A stretch of DNA of 64,000 nucleotides from Diacronema lutheri. Lineage: Eukaryota; Haptophyta; Pavlovophyceae; Pavlovales; Pavlovaceae. Where the stretch lies: positions 496,001 through 560,000 of the forward strand of contig JAGTXO010000006.1 in NCBI GenBank assembly GCA_019448385.1, given 5' to 3'. Below the pieces are notes generated by a model. It was given only the letters and a program-made list of their open reading frames with translations. It was not told where the DNA came from and did not search any database. Numbering within the stretch: position 1 is the stretch's first letter; each line of letters starts with the position of its first letter. Made by a program: the position numbers and the translations under genes. Below are positions 29,473 through 39,654 of the stretch, in pieces.

Positions 29473-32400
29473 TCACGCCGCTGCGGCGCGGCGCGGCGTC
29501 TGCACATCGGCGTGCGCGCGCGCGGGCAAGCCCTTGCGCGCGCGCTTCGCGTCGCCCACTGCGCTTGCCGCGGGCGCCGGCGCGCGCTCTTGCTCGGCCT
29601 CGTTGTGCTCCTGTGCGCGGCAGGGGCGAACGAAAATGGCACCCCACGCGGCGGCCGCTTGGTCAGCGCGAGGGCATAGAGGACATGGGGCAGCTGCGTG
29701 AGCGCGCGCGCGCGCGCGCGCGCGCGCACCTTGAGCGCCGCGCGCCGGCGCATGGGCTGAGCGCGCGCCGCGTGCGCGGGCCGGGAGCGCCGGTGCGCGC
29801 AGTGATCAACGTGCGCGTCCGCCACGTCCGCCACGTCTGCCGGCTCGACGTCGGCCGAGGCCGCGCCGCGCGCGGGCTGGTGCGCGCGCAAATCAAATTC
29901 AATCTCGGCGGCAAACTCGGCATCTCGCTCGCCCAGATCTGCGAGCAGCTCGCGAGACCCGCGCACGAGCTCGCGCACAAACGCCATCAGCAGGCCGAGC
30001 AGGGGCGAGCGCGCGTGCTCGAGCGCGCGCCGCAGCTCGATGGCGACGGGGAGCACACCTTCGGCGCACAGCTTGGCGGACGCCACGGCGGCGAGCTTGG
30101 CGCGCGCAGCGCCCGCTGCGCGCATGGGCGCGGCTGCACCTCCGCCAACGACAGTGCCGCCAATCTCCTCGAGCGTGCAGTCGTCCGCGTCCGCGCCGCC
30201 GGCCGCGCGTGGCGCAGTGAGACGCAGTGCCCTACTACCGAGCAGCAGCAGCGCGTCGGCAATAAGCTCTGCAGCGCCGGCCGCGCCGAGCTGCAGGCTG
30301 CCGTCAGCGGCGGGCGCGAGGATTTCCGCGCAGAGCTTGTGGAAGGCGGCGAGCCGAGCGTCGTCGGGTGCATCGCGGAAGAGCGCCGCGCAGATCGCGC
30401 CGCGCCGCTCGCGGTTGGCCGGCCCGGCGAGCTGCAGCCGCGCCTCCTGCGCGGCGGTGAGCGCGGCCGATCGCGCAAACGCCGCATGCGAGCTGCAGCC
30501 GTTCAGGTGCGCGAGGAGCTCGACGACGTGCTGCGCGGCCATGTGCGGTGCGCGCGGAAGCAGCTGCTCGACCAGACAGTGCGCCGTGACCGTGCGCACG
30601 CGCTCCTCGCCGTCGACGAGCGCGCGCGCGAACGCGCGCAGCATGAGCGGCTTCCATCGTACAAAATCGGAGAGGAGCAGCCGCGTGACTAGCACCACCG
30701 AATGGTAGCGCACGAGTGGCTCTTCGTCCGCCATCGTGAGCGCGAGCAGCGGCACGTGCCGGTCGACGAGCGCCTATCGCCACCGCCGCCCGACACGGCG
30801 CGCGCGCGGCGCGCGGCGCGCGCGCGTGAGCGGAGTGGTGCGGTGCGCCGAGGGTGCGCGCACGCGCGCGGCGGCGGAGCTGACCGTGAGATGCGTGAGC
30901 AGGTCGGCGAGCACGAAGAGGCAGTTGTTGCGCACGGCCGCACAGCTGCTCTCGTGCAGCTCCGAGACGAGCATCGGCACAAGGCGCTTGCCGAGCGCCG
31001 CGCGGGACGCGGCGAGCTTGCCGAGCGCGACGATCGCCTGCGCCTGGAGCGCGACACGCTCCGAGTCGACGAGCGCGGCGGGCGAGCCGGCGCGCGCGCG
31101 CGCGCTCGCGTCCGCACGTGGCGGCACCGCCTCGGCTTCGAGCGCGCGCACGAGCCTGTCGGGCAGCACATCCTCGCCGGTTGCCGTGTGCGGCGGACAG
31201 AGAAGGCCAACTTCGCCCGCGAGGAAGGCGAGGAAAAGCGTTTCGTCGGTGCCTCGCCCGCTCAGCGGCGTGCAACCCGCGTCGGCCGAGCCGCCGCCGG
31301 CGGCGTCGCTCGCACTGCCATCACAGCGCGCGTGCGCGCGCGCGCCCGCGCAGAGCGCGCGCTCGCACCGTGCAACCACCTCCGCCCACGCGGCGGCGGG
31401 CGCGACGCCGACGGCCGCGCTCGCGGCAGCGTAGGCGTGCGCGACGGCGCGCGCGAGCTGCGGGCTCGGCCGCTCGGCGACGAGCACGGCACGCAGGCCG
31501 GGCACGAGCGCCTCGCACGCGGCGCGCGGAAGGAGCTTGGCGCGCGAGAGCTGAACGACCACGTGCAGCGAGCCGAGCGCGTCCACGTCGTCGGTCGAGC
31601 GCGGCGCGGCGCGCGGCGCGCCGGTGTGCCGGCCGGTCCACTCGGCGACGAGCTCGGCCGCGCGCATGTCCTTGGCGTGCGGCTTGGACGCGGCGAGCTC
31701 CTCGAGCATCGCCCACGCCGCCGCGCGCGCGGCGGGCGTGAGCGGCTCGCCGTCGGGCGCGGCGCGCGCGTGCACCGCGCCCTGCAGCGCGGCGCACAGC
31801 CCACGCGGCAGTGCATTGGGCGCGCGCGCGAGTGCGGCGCACGCGCAACGCAGGTGCTCCGCTGTGTTCCGATCGCACGACGCGAGCACGCGCCACGCGA
31901 GCGCCGCGCGCTCGGGCGCGCCCTTCGCGGCGAGGGGCGCGAGCAGGCCGGCGCAGAGCGCGCCGCAGCTCTGCTCGCGCACGCTTGCCTCGCCGTCGGC
32001 GACGAGCGGCGCGACGGCCGCAAGCCAGGCGCTCCCGACGCACTCGGCGGCCGCGGCGACCGGCGCGCACCGCTCCGCCGCGCGCGAGGCAAGCGTGCCA
32101 AGTGCGGCCGCGGCGGACTTGCGCACGGCGAGCGACGTGTCGCGGCAACGAGCGCTGAGGCTCTCAACCGCCTCGCCGTCGCCGTCCACCGCGCCGTCTG
32201 CATCGGCGGCGAGCGCGAGCGCGCCAAGTGCACTCACCGCCGCTCTGCGCACGACGGGCTTGGCGTCGCGACAGCGCCGGACGAGCGCACGGCGCAGAGC
32301 GGGCCATGCGCTGGTCGCGCCCGCGGCGGCTGCGCGCTCCGCGCGGCGCACGTCGTGCGCGCCGCTCTCGGGCGAGAGCGCTAGCGACGAGGCGCCAGCG

Positions 32401-33677
32401 GCAGCAACGGCAGCCACCATCAAATCGTCCACGCGCGCGTCGGGCCTCTCCGCCGCGCACGCCTCGAGCAGCTCGAGCGCGCGCGCGCACGTGCCGTCGG
32501 CGTCGGCGCGATCATCGCCGCTGCGCTCGACGAGAGCGCCGACCGCCGCGACCGCGCGCGCGCGAACCGACGTCGACTTGTCGCGCGCGCCGGCGAGGAG
32601 CACGTCGGCGAGCGCGGCACGATCGACATGCGAGAGCGCGCTCGAGCCGAGAACGTCGAGCGCGAGCTCGCACGCCATCAGCCTGTGCTGCTGTTTCGCC
32701 ACGCGCCCGAGTCGCGCGCCGAAATCCACGTAGCGCGCGGCGTACGCGTCGGGCATGCACGCCGCGATCGCGCCCGCCGCGGTGCTCACGGCGGAGCGGA
32801 AGTCGGCCTTATCAGGCGTCGACGTGATCGCGTGCTGCACGAGCGCCAGCGCCGCATCGAGCACCGCGCCGCTGCCGTGCGAATCGTCGTCGCCGCCTGC
32901 GGCCGCGAGCGCATCGCACGCGAAGCGCACCGCGCCGTTTTGCAGCGCGCTCGCGCGGCGCGAGACGGCGGTAGACGAGGCACCGTCGAGCGTGAGCGCA
33001 ATCATTGGGACGAGCGCGCGGAACACTGCCTGTGCGTGCTCGGGCAGCAGGCAGCCAAGCACATCGAACGCGTCGTCCGCGCACGCGCGGTCGTCGCCGA
33101 GCGCGCCCGAGCGCAGGAGCTCACACACGCCCTCGGCGACGCTCAGCGCCGGGTCGGCAGGCAGAGGGTCGGCCGAGCGGAGCGCGTCGCGCAGCGCGCG
33201 CAGGGTTGCAACCAGCGCCACGGGCGCCGGCGCCGAAGGTTCGTCGGCGTCGGCGTTGGCGTCGGTGCGCCTGTGCGCGCGCCTGTCGCCCTTGGCGCTA
33301 CCGCCGTTGAGCGCGCGGCACGCCCGCACAAACCCGACGAGCACGAGCGCGTGGAGCCGGGCGTGCGAGGCCGAGGCGACGTGGAGGCGAAAGGCTGCGA
33401 GCGCGATGGCACCACCGCGCTGCTGCAATGCGAGCACGAGCGCAAGCAGCTCGCGCTCGCTGATGCCCTCAGTGGCACACACGTCGGCGACGCATGCCGG
33501 GCCGCCGCACTCGACAAGCGTATCGCACAGCTCGTGGACCCAGTCGAGCGAGAGCCGTGCCGCAAGAAGACCTATCTCATCTGCCTCCTCGCCCCCGCCT
33601 CCGAGCCGTGTGTCGACGGCCTCCTTGCTCGCGCTCGACAGGCCCGCCTCCGCAAGGCGCTCTTGGAGGAGCTCCAT
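29473..33677 (-). CDS. NCAPD3: Condensin-II subunit CAP-D3 (NCAPD3)
   Basis: A HEAT-repeat subunit of condensin II, which compacts mitotic chromosomes. Exons: 33677-30885, 30773-29730, 29610-29473; all phase 0, 1324 residues. The conserved CND1 block spans the first junction: VRNNCLFVLADLLTHLT joins ALVDRHVPLLALTMAD, followed by LVRYHSVVLVTRLLLSDFV and RWKPLM. The CAP-D3-specific block follows (LAGPANRERRGAICAALF, then FHKLCAEIL). The N-terminal 900 residues are helical repeats rich in Ala. The last exon ends with AKRARKG, a likely nuclear signal. The first 30 residues have few family marks, but the start is the only ATG in a suitable place. Confidence 0.88.
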
Positions 33678-33755
33678 TTTCCGCGTTTGAATTCGAACAG
33701 CGTCTCAATTTCTTCTGACGTCTTTTGATATCTTTGACTCTTTTGGAGTCTCGAC

Positions 33756-35159
33756 TCAGCCGGCACCCACTCCCTCCGACGCGCGCACGATGGCGCGCGC
33801 GAGGTCTGTGCACAAGTCGCGCGCGTCCTCCACACCGACGGAGAGCCGCACGAGCCGCGGCGAGACGATCGGGTCGTACTTGTGCCGCCACTCTGCGAGG
33901 GACTCGACGCCGCCGAGCGAGGTCGCGTCTCGGAAGAGGCGCAGTTGCGCGGGCAATGCCTGTGCGGCCTGCGCCGAGTGCAGCTCAAGCGCAAGGACGG
34001 AGCCGCCCAGCGCCATCTGCCGGCGCGCGGCCTCGTGTCCGACGCAACTGGCGAGCAGCGGGTAGTGCACGGCGTGCACGCAGCGCAGCGCGCGCGCAAG
34101 GAGCGCTTCTTCGTTGGCGTTCTCCTCGCCCCGCGGCGCGGGTGCCGCCTCGCCGCTCAGCCACCGCGCGAGCGCGAGAGCGCTCGCGCACTGCCTTCGC
34201 GCACGCACGTCGAGGGTGCGAAGGGAGCGCAGGAGGAGCCATGCTTCGAGCGAGCCCGGAACTGCACCGAGTGCTGTGCGCTGCGCGCGAAGCGCGGCGT
34301 ACGCGCCGGCGGGCGTGGCCGCGCCCTTGCCCTCGGCTACAAGCAGCGCGCCGCCGAGCGCGTCCGAGTGCCCGGCCAGCCCCTTGGTGCTCGAGTGCAT
34401 CACAAGCGTGGCGCCGAGGACGAGAAGGCCGCGTTGCACGGGCGGCGGCGCAAACGTCGAATCAACGACGACGAAGGCGCGGCCGGTCGAAGTCGAGGCG
34501 GCGCGCGCGGCACGCGCGTATAGCGCCACGTCCGCCACTTCGCAGGACGGGTTCTTTGGCGTCTCCAACCACAGGATGTCGCCGCTCTCTACCGGAGGCG
34601 TTCCTGCGTCGCCGTCGCGCCCGCCGAGTGCACCGCCGGCGGACGCACGGGGCTGGCCGTCGAGCCAGCGCTCGAGCTCGGGCTCGGTGGGCAGCGGCTC
34701 GATGCGCAAACTGGCACGCATCAGCTGCAGCTGCGCCGCCACCTGGTGCGTGCCGTGGTAGCCGCCGGAGATGCGAAGCCGCGTCGCGTCCGCCTCGCCA
34801 AGGAGATAGTGCAGCGCGGCGTGCGTCGCGGCTGCGCCGGAGGAGTAGAGCAGCGCGCGCACGGTGCATCCACCGGACAGGTCGTCAGCGGCCTCGATCG
34901 CCGCGAGCACCTCCTCGCAACGCTCGCGCGTCGGCGCGCTCGACCGCGAATACACCGGGCCGCCATCCGCGCTCGCAAACGTCGTCGAAACGCCGATGGG
35001 CGGCGCGATGTCGAGCGCGTGGCCCCCGCCGCGCGCGCCGGCGTCAAAGTGCGCGTCTGCGTGTACCACCACCGTCGCCAGAGCATCGCGCGGCGGCCGC
35101 GTACTCGCCTGCCGGACGAGGCGAGCCAGCGCGCGAGCCGTGCGCGGGACTGTCTCCAT
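33756..35159 (-). CDS. PLP-dependent Cys/Met metabolism enzyme (cystathionine gamma-synthase-like)
   Basis: A 467-residue fold-type I enzyme. Visible: a TTFASADGGPVYSRSS start of the cofactor domain, GAAATHAALHYLL, the active-site Lys in MHSSTKGLAGHSD about residue 265, PGSLEAWLLLRSLRTLDVR, then SLGGVESLAEWR and SPRLVRLSVGVED typical of the C-terminal substrate domain. The WLETPKNPSCEVAD segment matches the enzyme class in the cofactor region. It is closest to the fungal/algal cystathionine gamma-synthase-like branch. Synthase, beta-lyase and gamma-lyase activities cannot be separated here. The ATG at 35159 is chosen; an in-frame GTG 30 bp upstream is unlikely. Confidence 0.88.
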   Translation of the reverse strand: METVPRTARALARLVRQASTRPPRDALATVVVHADAHFDAGARGGGHALDIAPPIGVSTTFASADGGPVYSRSSAPTRERCEEVLAAIEAADDLSGGCTVRALLYSSGAAATHAALHYLLGEADATRLRISGGYHGTHQVAAQLQLMRASLRIEPLPTEPELERWLDGQPRASAGGALGGRDGDAGTPPVESGDILWLETPKNPSCEVADVALYARAARAASTSTGRAFVVVDSTFAPPPVQRGLLVLGATLVMHSSTKGLAGHSDALGGALLVAEGKGAATPAGAYAALRAQRTALGAVPGSLEAWLLLRSLRTLDVRARRQCASALALARWLSGEAAPAPRGEENANEEALLARALRCVHAVHYPLLASCVGHEAARRQMALGGSVLALELHSAQAAQALPAQLRLFRDATSLGGVESLAEWRHKYDPIVSPRLVRLSVGVEDARDLCTDLARAIVRASEGVGAG

Positions 35160-35408
35160 GTGCACGCACACACTCCAAAAAATACTCACGACGCAACAGG
35201 CGGGTCAGCAGGAGGGGCGTGCACGGGCCCGAGGCGTGACGAACGGAGCGAGCGAAAGGGCGCACGTCAGGACAGCGGAGTCAGCACCAGCTGCGAGCTG
35301 ACAGACGCGGGACGGGGCAAGTCGGCGTGGAGCCGCACGTGAAAGGCCACGCGCTTGACAGGTGACTCGCTCCTTCCGCCCACTTTTCCACGCGGCGTCA
35401 GACGCTCC

Positions 35409-36485
35409 CTACGCGTGCGGCGCGACCTGCACGACCAACTTGCCGTGCGCGTGCTTGCTGCGCTGAAGGTGGAACGCTTTGAGCACGCCGTCGGCGGTGA
35501 ATGGCAGCGGCGAGGCGCTGTCCAGCACGACCTTGAATTCACCTTTCGCCGCGGCGTCAGCCGTCGCGCCGAGCAAATGCACCGGGTCGATGCCGAGATG
35601 GTACGTGTACCGGGGTCGGACGCGCGTCGTGGGGGGCCACGCGCGCGACGCGATGGCACGGCCGAGGATCGGGCGGAGGTGACCGAGCGCCTGGCCCACC
35701 GAATGGATGTGGAAGTTGGGCTCATCGGGCACGATCGTGATCCAACGGCCGCCCTGCGACGCGCTCTTGACCGCGCCTGACGCCGAGCACGTTGGCCAAC
35801 CCGCCAGGCCGCCGACACAGTCGAAGACGATGTCGAACGGCGCGGCCTTGTACGCGGGCAGCGTCCACCACTCCTCGCGCGTGTAGTCGTGCACCACATG
35901 CGCGCCAAGCGACGCGACGAGCTCGCGCTGCGTCGACGTGGCGGCGACAAAGCTCGCGCCGCGACGGCGCGCGAGTTGCACGATGCTACTGCCCACGCCG
36001 CCCGCGCCGCCAAGGACGAGCACGCGGTCGGAGGGCCGAATCTTGGCGGCGGCGGTGAATGCGGTCAATCCACTCGAAGCGAGCGCCGCGCCCTCGAGCG
36101 GCGAGAGCGATGGCGGCTTGAGCGTCGAGCGCTTGACGCCGACGACGGCATATTCGGCGAGGCCACCAGCCGGCCCAGGCCCAGCCGCGCTCGGGCCGAA
36201 CATGGAGATGACGACATCGCCCACCTTGAACGGGGCGCCGGGCTCAACGTCCTCAACCACGCCGCACACGTCACCCCCAGGGATGTACGGGAAGAAGCCT
36301 GGCGACTGCATCAGGTCGCACTCGCCCGACCACACGCGCACGTCGCCTGGCGCAAGCGCGCACGCGAGCACGCGCACAACCATCTCGCCCTTGCCGCGGC
36401 GAAGCGCGGGTTTGACCACGCCGTTTGCCACGCGTACCACCTCGTCGAGGCTGCCACCGTGCTGGGAGACCGTCGCGGCTTGCAT
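35409..36485 (-). CDS. Medium-chain dehydrogenase/reductase (quinone oxidoreductase-like)
   Basis: A 358-residue MDR protein. The GroES-like N-terminal domain (VVRVLACALAPGDVRVWSG, FFPYIPGGDVCGVVEDVEPG) is followed by a Rossmann domain with VLVLGGAGGVGSSIVQLARR at about residue 155 and FDIVFDCVGG. It lacks the structural-zinc cysteines of alcohol dehydrogenases, which puts it with NADPH:quinone or enone reductases. No intron. It lies upstream of and tandem with the cystathionine-synthase-like gene and is head to head with TRAPPC1. Confidence 0.9.
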   Translation of the reverse strand: MQAATVSQHGGSLDEVVRVANGVVKPALRRGKGEMVVRVLACALAPGDVRVWSGECDLMQSPGFFPYIPGGDVCGVVEDVEPGAPFKVGDVVISMFGPSAAGPGPAGGLAEYAVVGVKRSTLKPPSLSPLEGAALASSGLTAFTAAAKIRPSDRVLVLGGAGGVGSSIVQLARRRGASFVAATSTQRELVASLGAHVVHDYTREEWWTLPAYKAAPFDIVFDCVGGLAGWPTCSASGAVKSASQGGRWITIVPDEPNFHIHSVGQALGHLRPILGRAIASRAWPPTTRVRPRYTYHLGIDPVHLLGATADAAAKGEFKVVLDSASPLPFTADGVLKAFHLQRSKHAHGKLVVQVAPHA

Positions 36486-36698
36486 CAGTACTGGCTTGTG
36501 GCCGCGGAGGGGAGGGAGGAGCCGCTGGTTCTGAAACGGTTCATATCATCATATTATGGGGAATAATTATCGATTCAAGTGTTGACTGGTGAACGTTCGC
36601 CAGCGGCCATCGTGGACGCGCGGCTACGGGCGGAGAGGGCCCGTGAGAAGAGGGGCGAGGCGCGCAGCAGCGTCGTCCTACCCGCGCCGGCGCGTGGT
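36486..36698. promoter_or_regulatory. Divergent promoter region with an AT-rich island
   Basis: The 213-bp spacer lies between the MDR ATG (minus) and the TRAPPC1 ATG (plus). At 36540-36580 it holds ATATCATCATATTATGGGGA followed by ATAATTATCGATTC, the most AT-rich short stretch in the neighbourhood and a likely core promoter. The TRAPPC1-proximal part is GC-rich and probably 5' UTR. Confidence 0.45.
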
Positions 36699-37133
36699 AT
36701 GATTTATAACCTCTACATCTACAACAAGCACGGCGTATGCCTGCTCTACCACGAGTGGAAGCGGCCGAACATCACGGCCGGCAGCGCGATGGCCGACCAG
36801 AAGCTCATGTTCGGCTTCCTCTTTTCGCTCAAGCAGGTGGTCAACAAGCTCACGCCAGACAGTGGCATGCCCGGCTTTCATGCGTGCTCGACGAACAAAT
36901 TCAAGCTCAACTACTACGAGACGGCGACCGGCCTGCGCTTTGTGCTCAACACCGATCCGAACTGCGGAGATATGAGAGAATGCATTCGTTACATTTACAG
37001 CGCCGTGTTCGTCGAGTACGCTTCCAAGAACGCGCTTTACACAGCGGGCGAGCCACTCGACAACGAGCAATTCCTGTTCGCGCTCGACAAATACGTGCGC
37101 AGCTTGCCCGCATTCACGTCCGGCGCGGCTTGA
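36699..37133 (+). CDS. TRAPPC1: TRAPP complex subunit 1 (TRAPPC1/Bet5), longin fold
   Basis: A 144-residue core subunit of the TRAPP tethering complexes and Rab GEF at the ER-Golgi. The whole protein aligns to the family: MIYNLYIYNKHGVCLLYHEW, LMFGFLFSLKQVVNKL with the S-x-x-x-V-x-K-L pattern, KLNYYETATGLRFVLNTD, the IYSAVFVEY strand-helix and the terminal DKYVRSLPAFTS. Length is normal (human 145) and there is no intron. Confidence 0.97.
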   Translation: MIYNLYIYNKHGVCLLYHEWKRPNITAGSAMADQKLMFGFLFSLKQVVNKLTPDSGMPGFHACSTNKFKLNYYETATGLRFVLNTDPNCGDMRECIRYIYSAVFVEYASKNALYTAGEPLDNEQFLFALDKYVRSLPAFTSGAA

Positions 37134-37369
37134 GGCCGCGGATTTGGCGCCATTGTGAGATTTTTTTTATTTCCAATAATTATTTTCGTCACGTCGTGTG
37201 ACCGCACGACGCGGGCAAATGATGAAGTGCGCGCCCAGCCCGGTCACAGCGCCACACACTTTTTCCTTCCACGGCGTCACGCCACGTTGATTGGCATCGG
37301 GTTGCCCGGAAGCGGATGCGCGGCGTCCTGCGCGCGGCAAGGGTACACGCATTTGGCACGATACGTGCA

Positions 37370-38923
37370 TCAACGCGCGCGCGTCGAGCTTTCGCTTCCG
37401 GTGGGCTTCGCTGCGGTGGCCGATCGCGCGCAGCGCGCGTCGCGCGAAGTGTCGGTGCGCGCGGCAAGCGCCCGCACCGTGCCGTCGTCCTCGTCGGCGA
37501 TCTGGTGCACCGCACAGACTATCGTGAGCGTGCCGCCGTTGAGGAAGCCGGCGGCGGGGTCGGTGATAGACGAGCACTGCACGAAGCGCGAGAGGCCCCA
37601 ATCCACCTCCTGGCTGTCAAAGGCGTGCTCGTACTCGCGCGTGATCGACAAGCTCGAGCTCTTGTAGTTTTTCACGGTGAGCTCAAACGCACACGATGGG
37701 AGCTTGTCGACGAGGCCGCTCTTCACGTCGACCGAGTTGAGATAGATAGAGACCCACTCCGTCTCCTTCCCGTTCTGCGGGCTCCGCCTGCGCGGCCACA
37801 TGAAAATGGACCAGCGGTTGCCGTTGACGGAGATGGGTGGCGAGTAGATCGATTCGCACGTGAGGCTCGCAAAGCCGTGCACGTTCCACACAAATGTCAT
37901 ATCAGTCATCAGGCCGTCGGGAAGGAGCTCGCCGAGCTGCACGAGACCGGGGCGCGGCTGATACTGCGTGCTCTCCGCCGCGAGCGCCGCGCGCTGCTCG
38001 GCCGGGAGCGCGTGGAAGCGGAGCGCTTGCAGCAGCAGCCGGTCGAGCGCGCGCCCGTGCGTCAGGCACGGGTGGTCGTCCTGCACGGCGCAGAGGACGC
38101 GGCTGCTCAGCCACGGCCAGCGCACGAGCTGCAGCAGCTCGTCCAGGTCGTGCGGTTGGAGCGTGCTCTGAGCCGCGCGGGCGCGCGGCTCATCGCCCGC
38201 GCTTGCCTCCGCGTCTGCGCCCGCGCCGCTCGCGCTCGCGCCGTGCGCGGGCTGCTCAAGCCACGTGACGAGGGCGCGAAGGACTTCCTCCTCGCGCGGC
38301 ACGCTAAGCGCCTCGTCCTGCAGCATAGCCTTGAGGCTCTCGCCCGAGATCCGCTGGAAGGCTGCGTGGTCGATCGCGGTTGAAAAGTCCTTGGCGAGCG
38401 CGCGAATGCAAAGCTGCTGCGCCGAATCGCACCGGATCGTCATCGCGAGGTCGAGCAGCTCGTAATAGACTTCGACGGAGAGTGCCTGCTGAAAGAAGGC
38501 GGTGCACGAGTCGCGCAGGTCCGATATGCCGTAAAACTCGGCCGACTGCATCAGCCGGACGACGTTGGTCCGGTCGAGGCGCACCGGCCCTCCGTAGCAC
38601 AGCCGCACAATCTCCTCGAAGACAGTAGGGTCGACGTCCTGCAGCGTGACGTCGCCCATCCCCGTCTCCTTGCAGCGCGAGGTGAAGATCGCCTTAAAGT
38701 ACGTCGACGAGGCGGCCAAGATCGCGCGGTGGCACGCAAAGGTGCGCGACGGCGGCGTCGGGCCGAGGCCGACATGCAGTCGCACGTCGGAGAGCGAGCC
38801 ATCCTCGTACAACGCCTGCAGGTCAAGGCGCAGCTTGCACTCGACGACGGGCTTGACGCTCGCACCATCCACCTTGGGACGCTTCCGCCCGCCCGACGTC
38901 GAGCTCTGAGCCAGCGCCGCCAT
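37370..38923 (-). CDS. BTB-BACK-MATH domain protein (likely CUL3 adaptor)
   Basis: A 517-residue protein. Residues about 40-150 form a BTB domain (LSDVRLHVG, FACHRAILAASSTYFKAIF, TVFEEIVRLCYGG). Residues 150-300 are a BACK-like helical region (YELLDLAMTIRC, then EEEVLRALVTWLEQP with an Ala/Gly insert). Residues about 345-490 form a MATH/TRAF-like beta domain (WSIFMWPRR, TEWVSIYLN, CAFELTVKNYKSSSLSITRE). BTB-BACK proteins recruit substrates to CUL3 ubiquitin ligases; MATH binds the substrate. The order BTB-BACK-MATH is the reverse of plant BPM and animal SPOP. The Arg/Ser-rich last 30 residues may be an artefact of a missed short intron. Confidence 0.85.
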   Translation of the reverse strand: MAALAQSSTSGGRKRPKVDGASVKPVVECKLRLDLQALYEDGSLSDVRLHVGLGPTPPSRTFACHRAILAASSTYFKAIFTSRCKETGMGDVTLQDVDPTVFEEIVRLCYGGPVRLDRTNVVRLMQSAEFYGISDLRDSCTAFFQQALSVEVYYELLDLAMTIRCDSAQQLCIRALAKDFSTAIDHAAFQRISGESLKAMLQDEALSVPREEEVLRALVTWLEQPAHGASASGAGADAEASAGDEPRARAAQSTLQPHDLDELLQLVRWPWLSSRVLCAVQDDHPCLTHGRALDRLLLQALRFHALPAEQRAALAAESTQYQPRPGLVQLGELLPDGLMTDMTFVWNVHGFASLTCESIYSPPISVNGNRWSIFMWPRRRSPQNGKETEWVSIYLNSVDVKSGLVDKLPSCAFELTVKNYKSSSLSITREYEHAFDSQEVDWGLSRFVQCSSITDPAAGFLNGGTLTIVCAVHQIADEDDGTVRALAARTDTSRDARCARSATAAKPTGSESSTRAR

Positions 38924-39030
38924 GTCGACGCGTGCGCCCCCACGTCCGCCCGGGCGGGTTTCGTTTTGGACTTCCCCACTTTGGGGCGGCGCGGTCCGAA
39001 GGCGGCACGGAGGCCAGCAGGGGAAAAATA

Positions 39031-39594
39031 ATGGGGAAGCGGCCGCCATCAAAGCTGGAGGCGGCGTTGCGCAAGGCGACCAAGTGCAAGCTGCCGCCCG
39101 TCGGCAAGTTGTGCGCCGAGGACGCCGATGCGATTGACGCGCGCGCAAACCTCGGCCTGCGGACGGTCAAGCAGATGGACGACGTCCTCGGCCTTTTGCG
39201 CACCAGGCCCGCCAAGGGCGGGATCGAGGGCCGGCTGGACGAGGCGCGCGTATCGCGGCGCATCGGAGCGCGCGAAATTGCGTCGACGAGCGAGCCGTCC
39301 GCCGGGCTGTGGGCGCGCCTCGCGGGGATCAGCGCGTGCGCGTGGCGCGATGTCCAGCTCGCGGAGGAGGACGCCAACGAGGCACATAGGCAAGTGGCAG
39401 AGGAGGACGCTTTCCGCGAGCTCTACATGCAGATCATCACCGATGGCCTCGCCGGCGAGCTGGACCAGATCAGAGAAAAGGAGCAGCTGGGCGCGGAGAG
39501 CGTCGACGCGCTCGTGAGTGCGCTCGAGACAGGTGCGGACACGTTCCTCCCGTTCGAGCGATCGCTGGTCGCGCACTCCTTTGCAGACCGTTGA
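39031..39594 (+). CDS. Small nucleolar-type protein, RSA3-like C-terminal domain (187 aa)
   Basis: The C-terminal 65 residues (AFRELYMQIITDGLAGELDQ, then a Leu-Val-Ser-Ala-Leu-Glu helix and ADTFLPFERSL) match the ribosome-assembly protein 3 domain: F-R-x-x-Y, a helix with D/E-x-L, then a second helix ending G-x-x-x-F. The N-terminal part has basic KRPPSKLEAALRKATKCKLP and no known domain. A role in 60S subunit maturation is inferred from that domain only. It is head to head with the BTB gene, 107 bp between starts. Confidence 0.6.
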   Translation: MGKRPPSKLEAALRKATKCKLPPVGKLCAEDADAIDARANLGLRTVKQMDDVLGLLRTRPAKGGIEGRLDEARVSRRIGAREIASTSEPSAGLWARLAGISACAWRDVQLAEEDANEAHRQVAEEDAFRELYMQIITDGLAGELDQIREKEQLGAESVDALVSALETGADTFLPFERSLVAHSFADR

Positions 39595-39654
39595 ATTTTC
39601 CTCAAAGCGCCGCTTGCAAGCGGCAGCGCCTGACGGGCTGACGCGGCCGCCCAC

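Noticed and set aside
29711-29728. CG-dinucleotide run as a Z-DNA element of interest
   Set aside because: Alternating CG runs are typical of intron starts across the whole window, so this one is not special.
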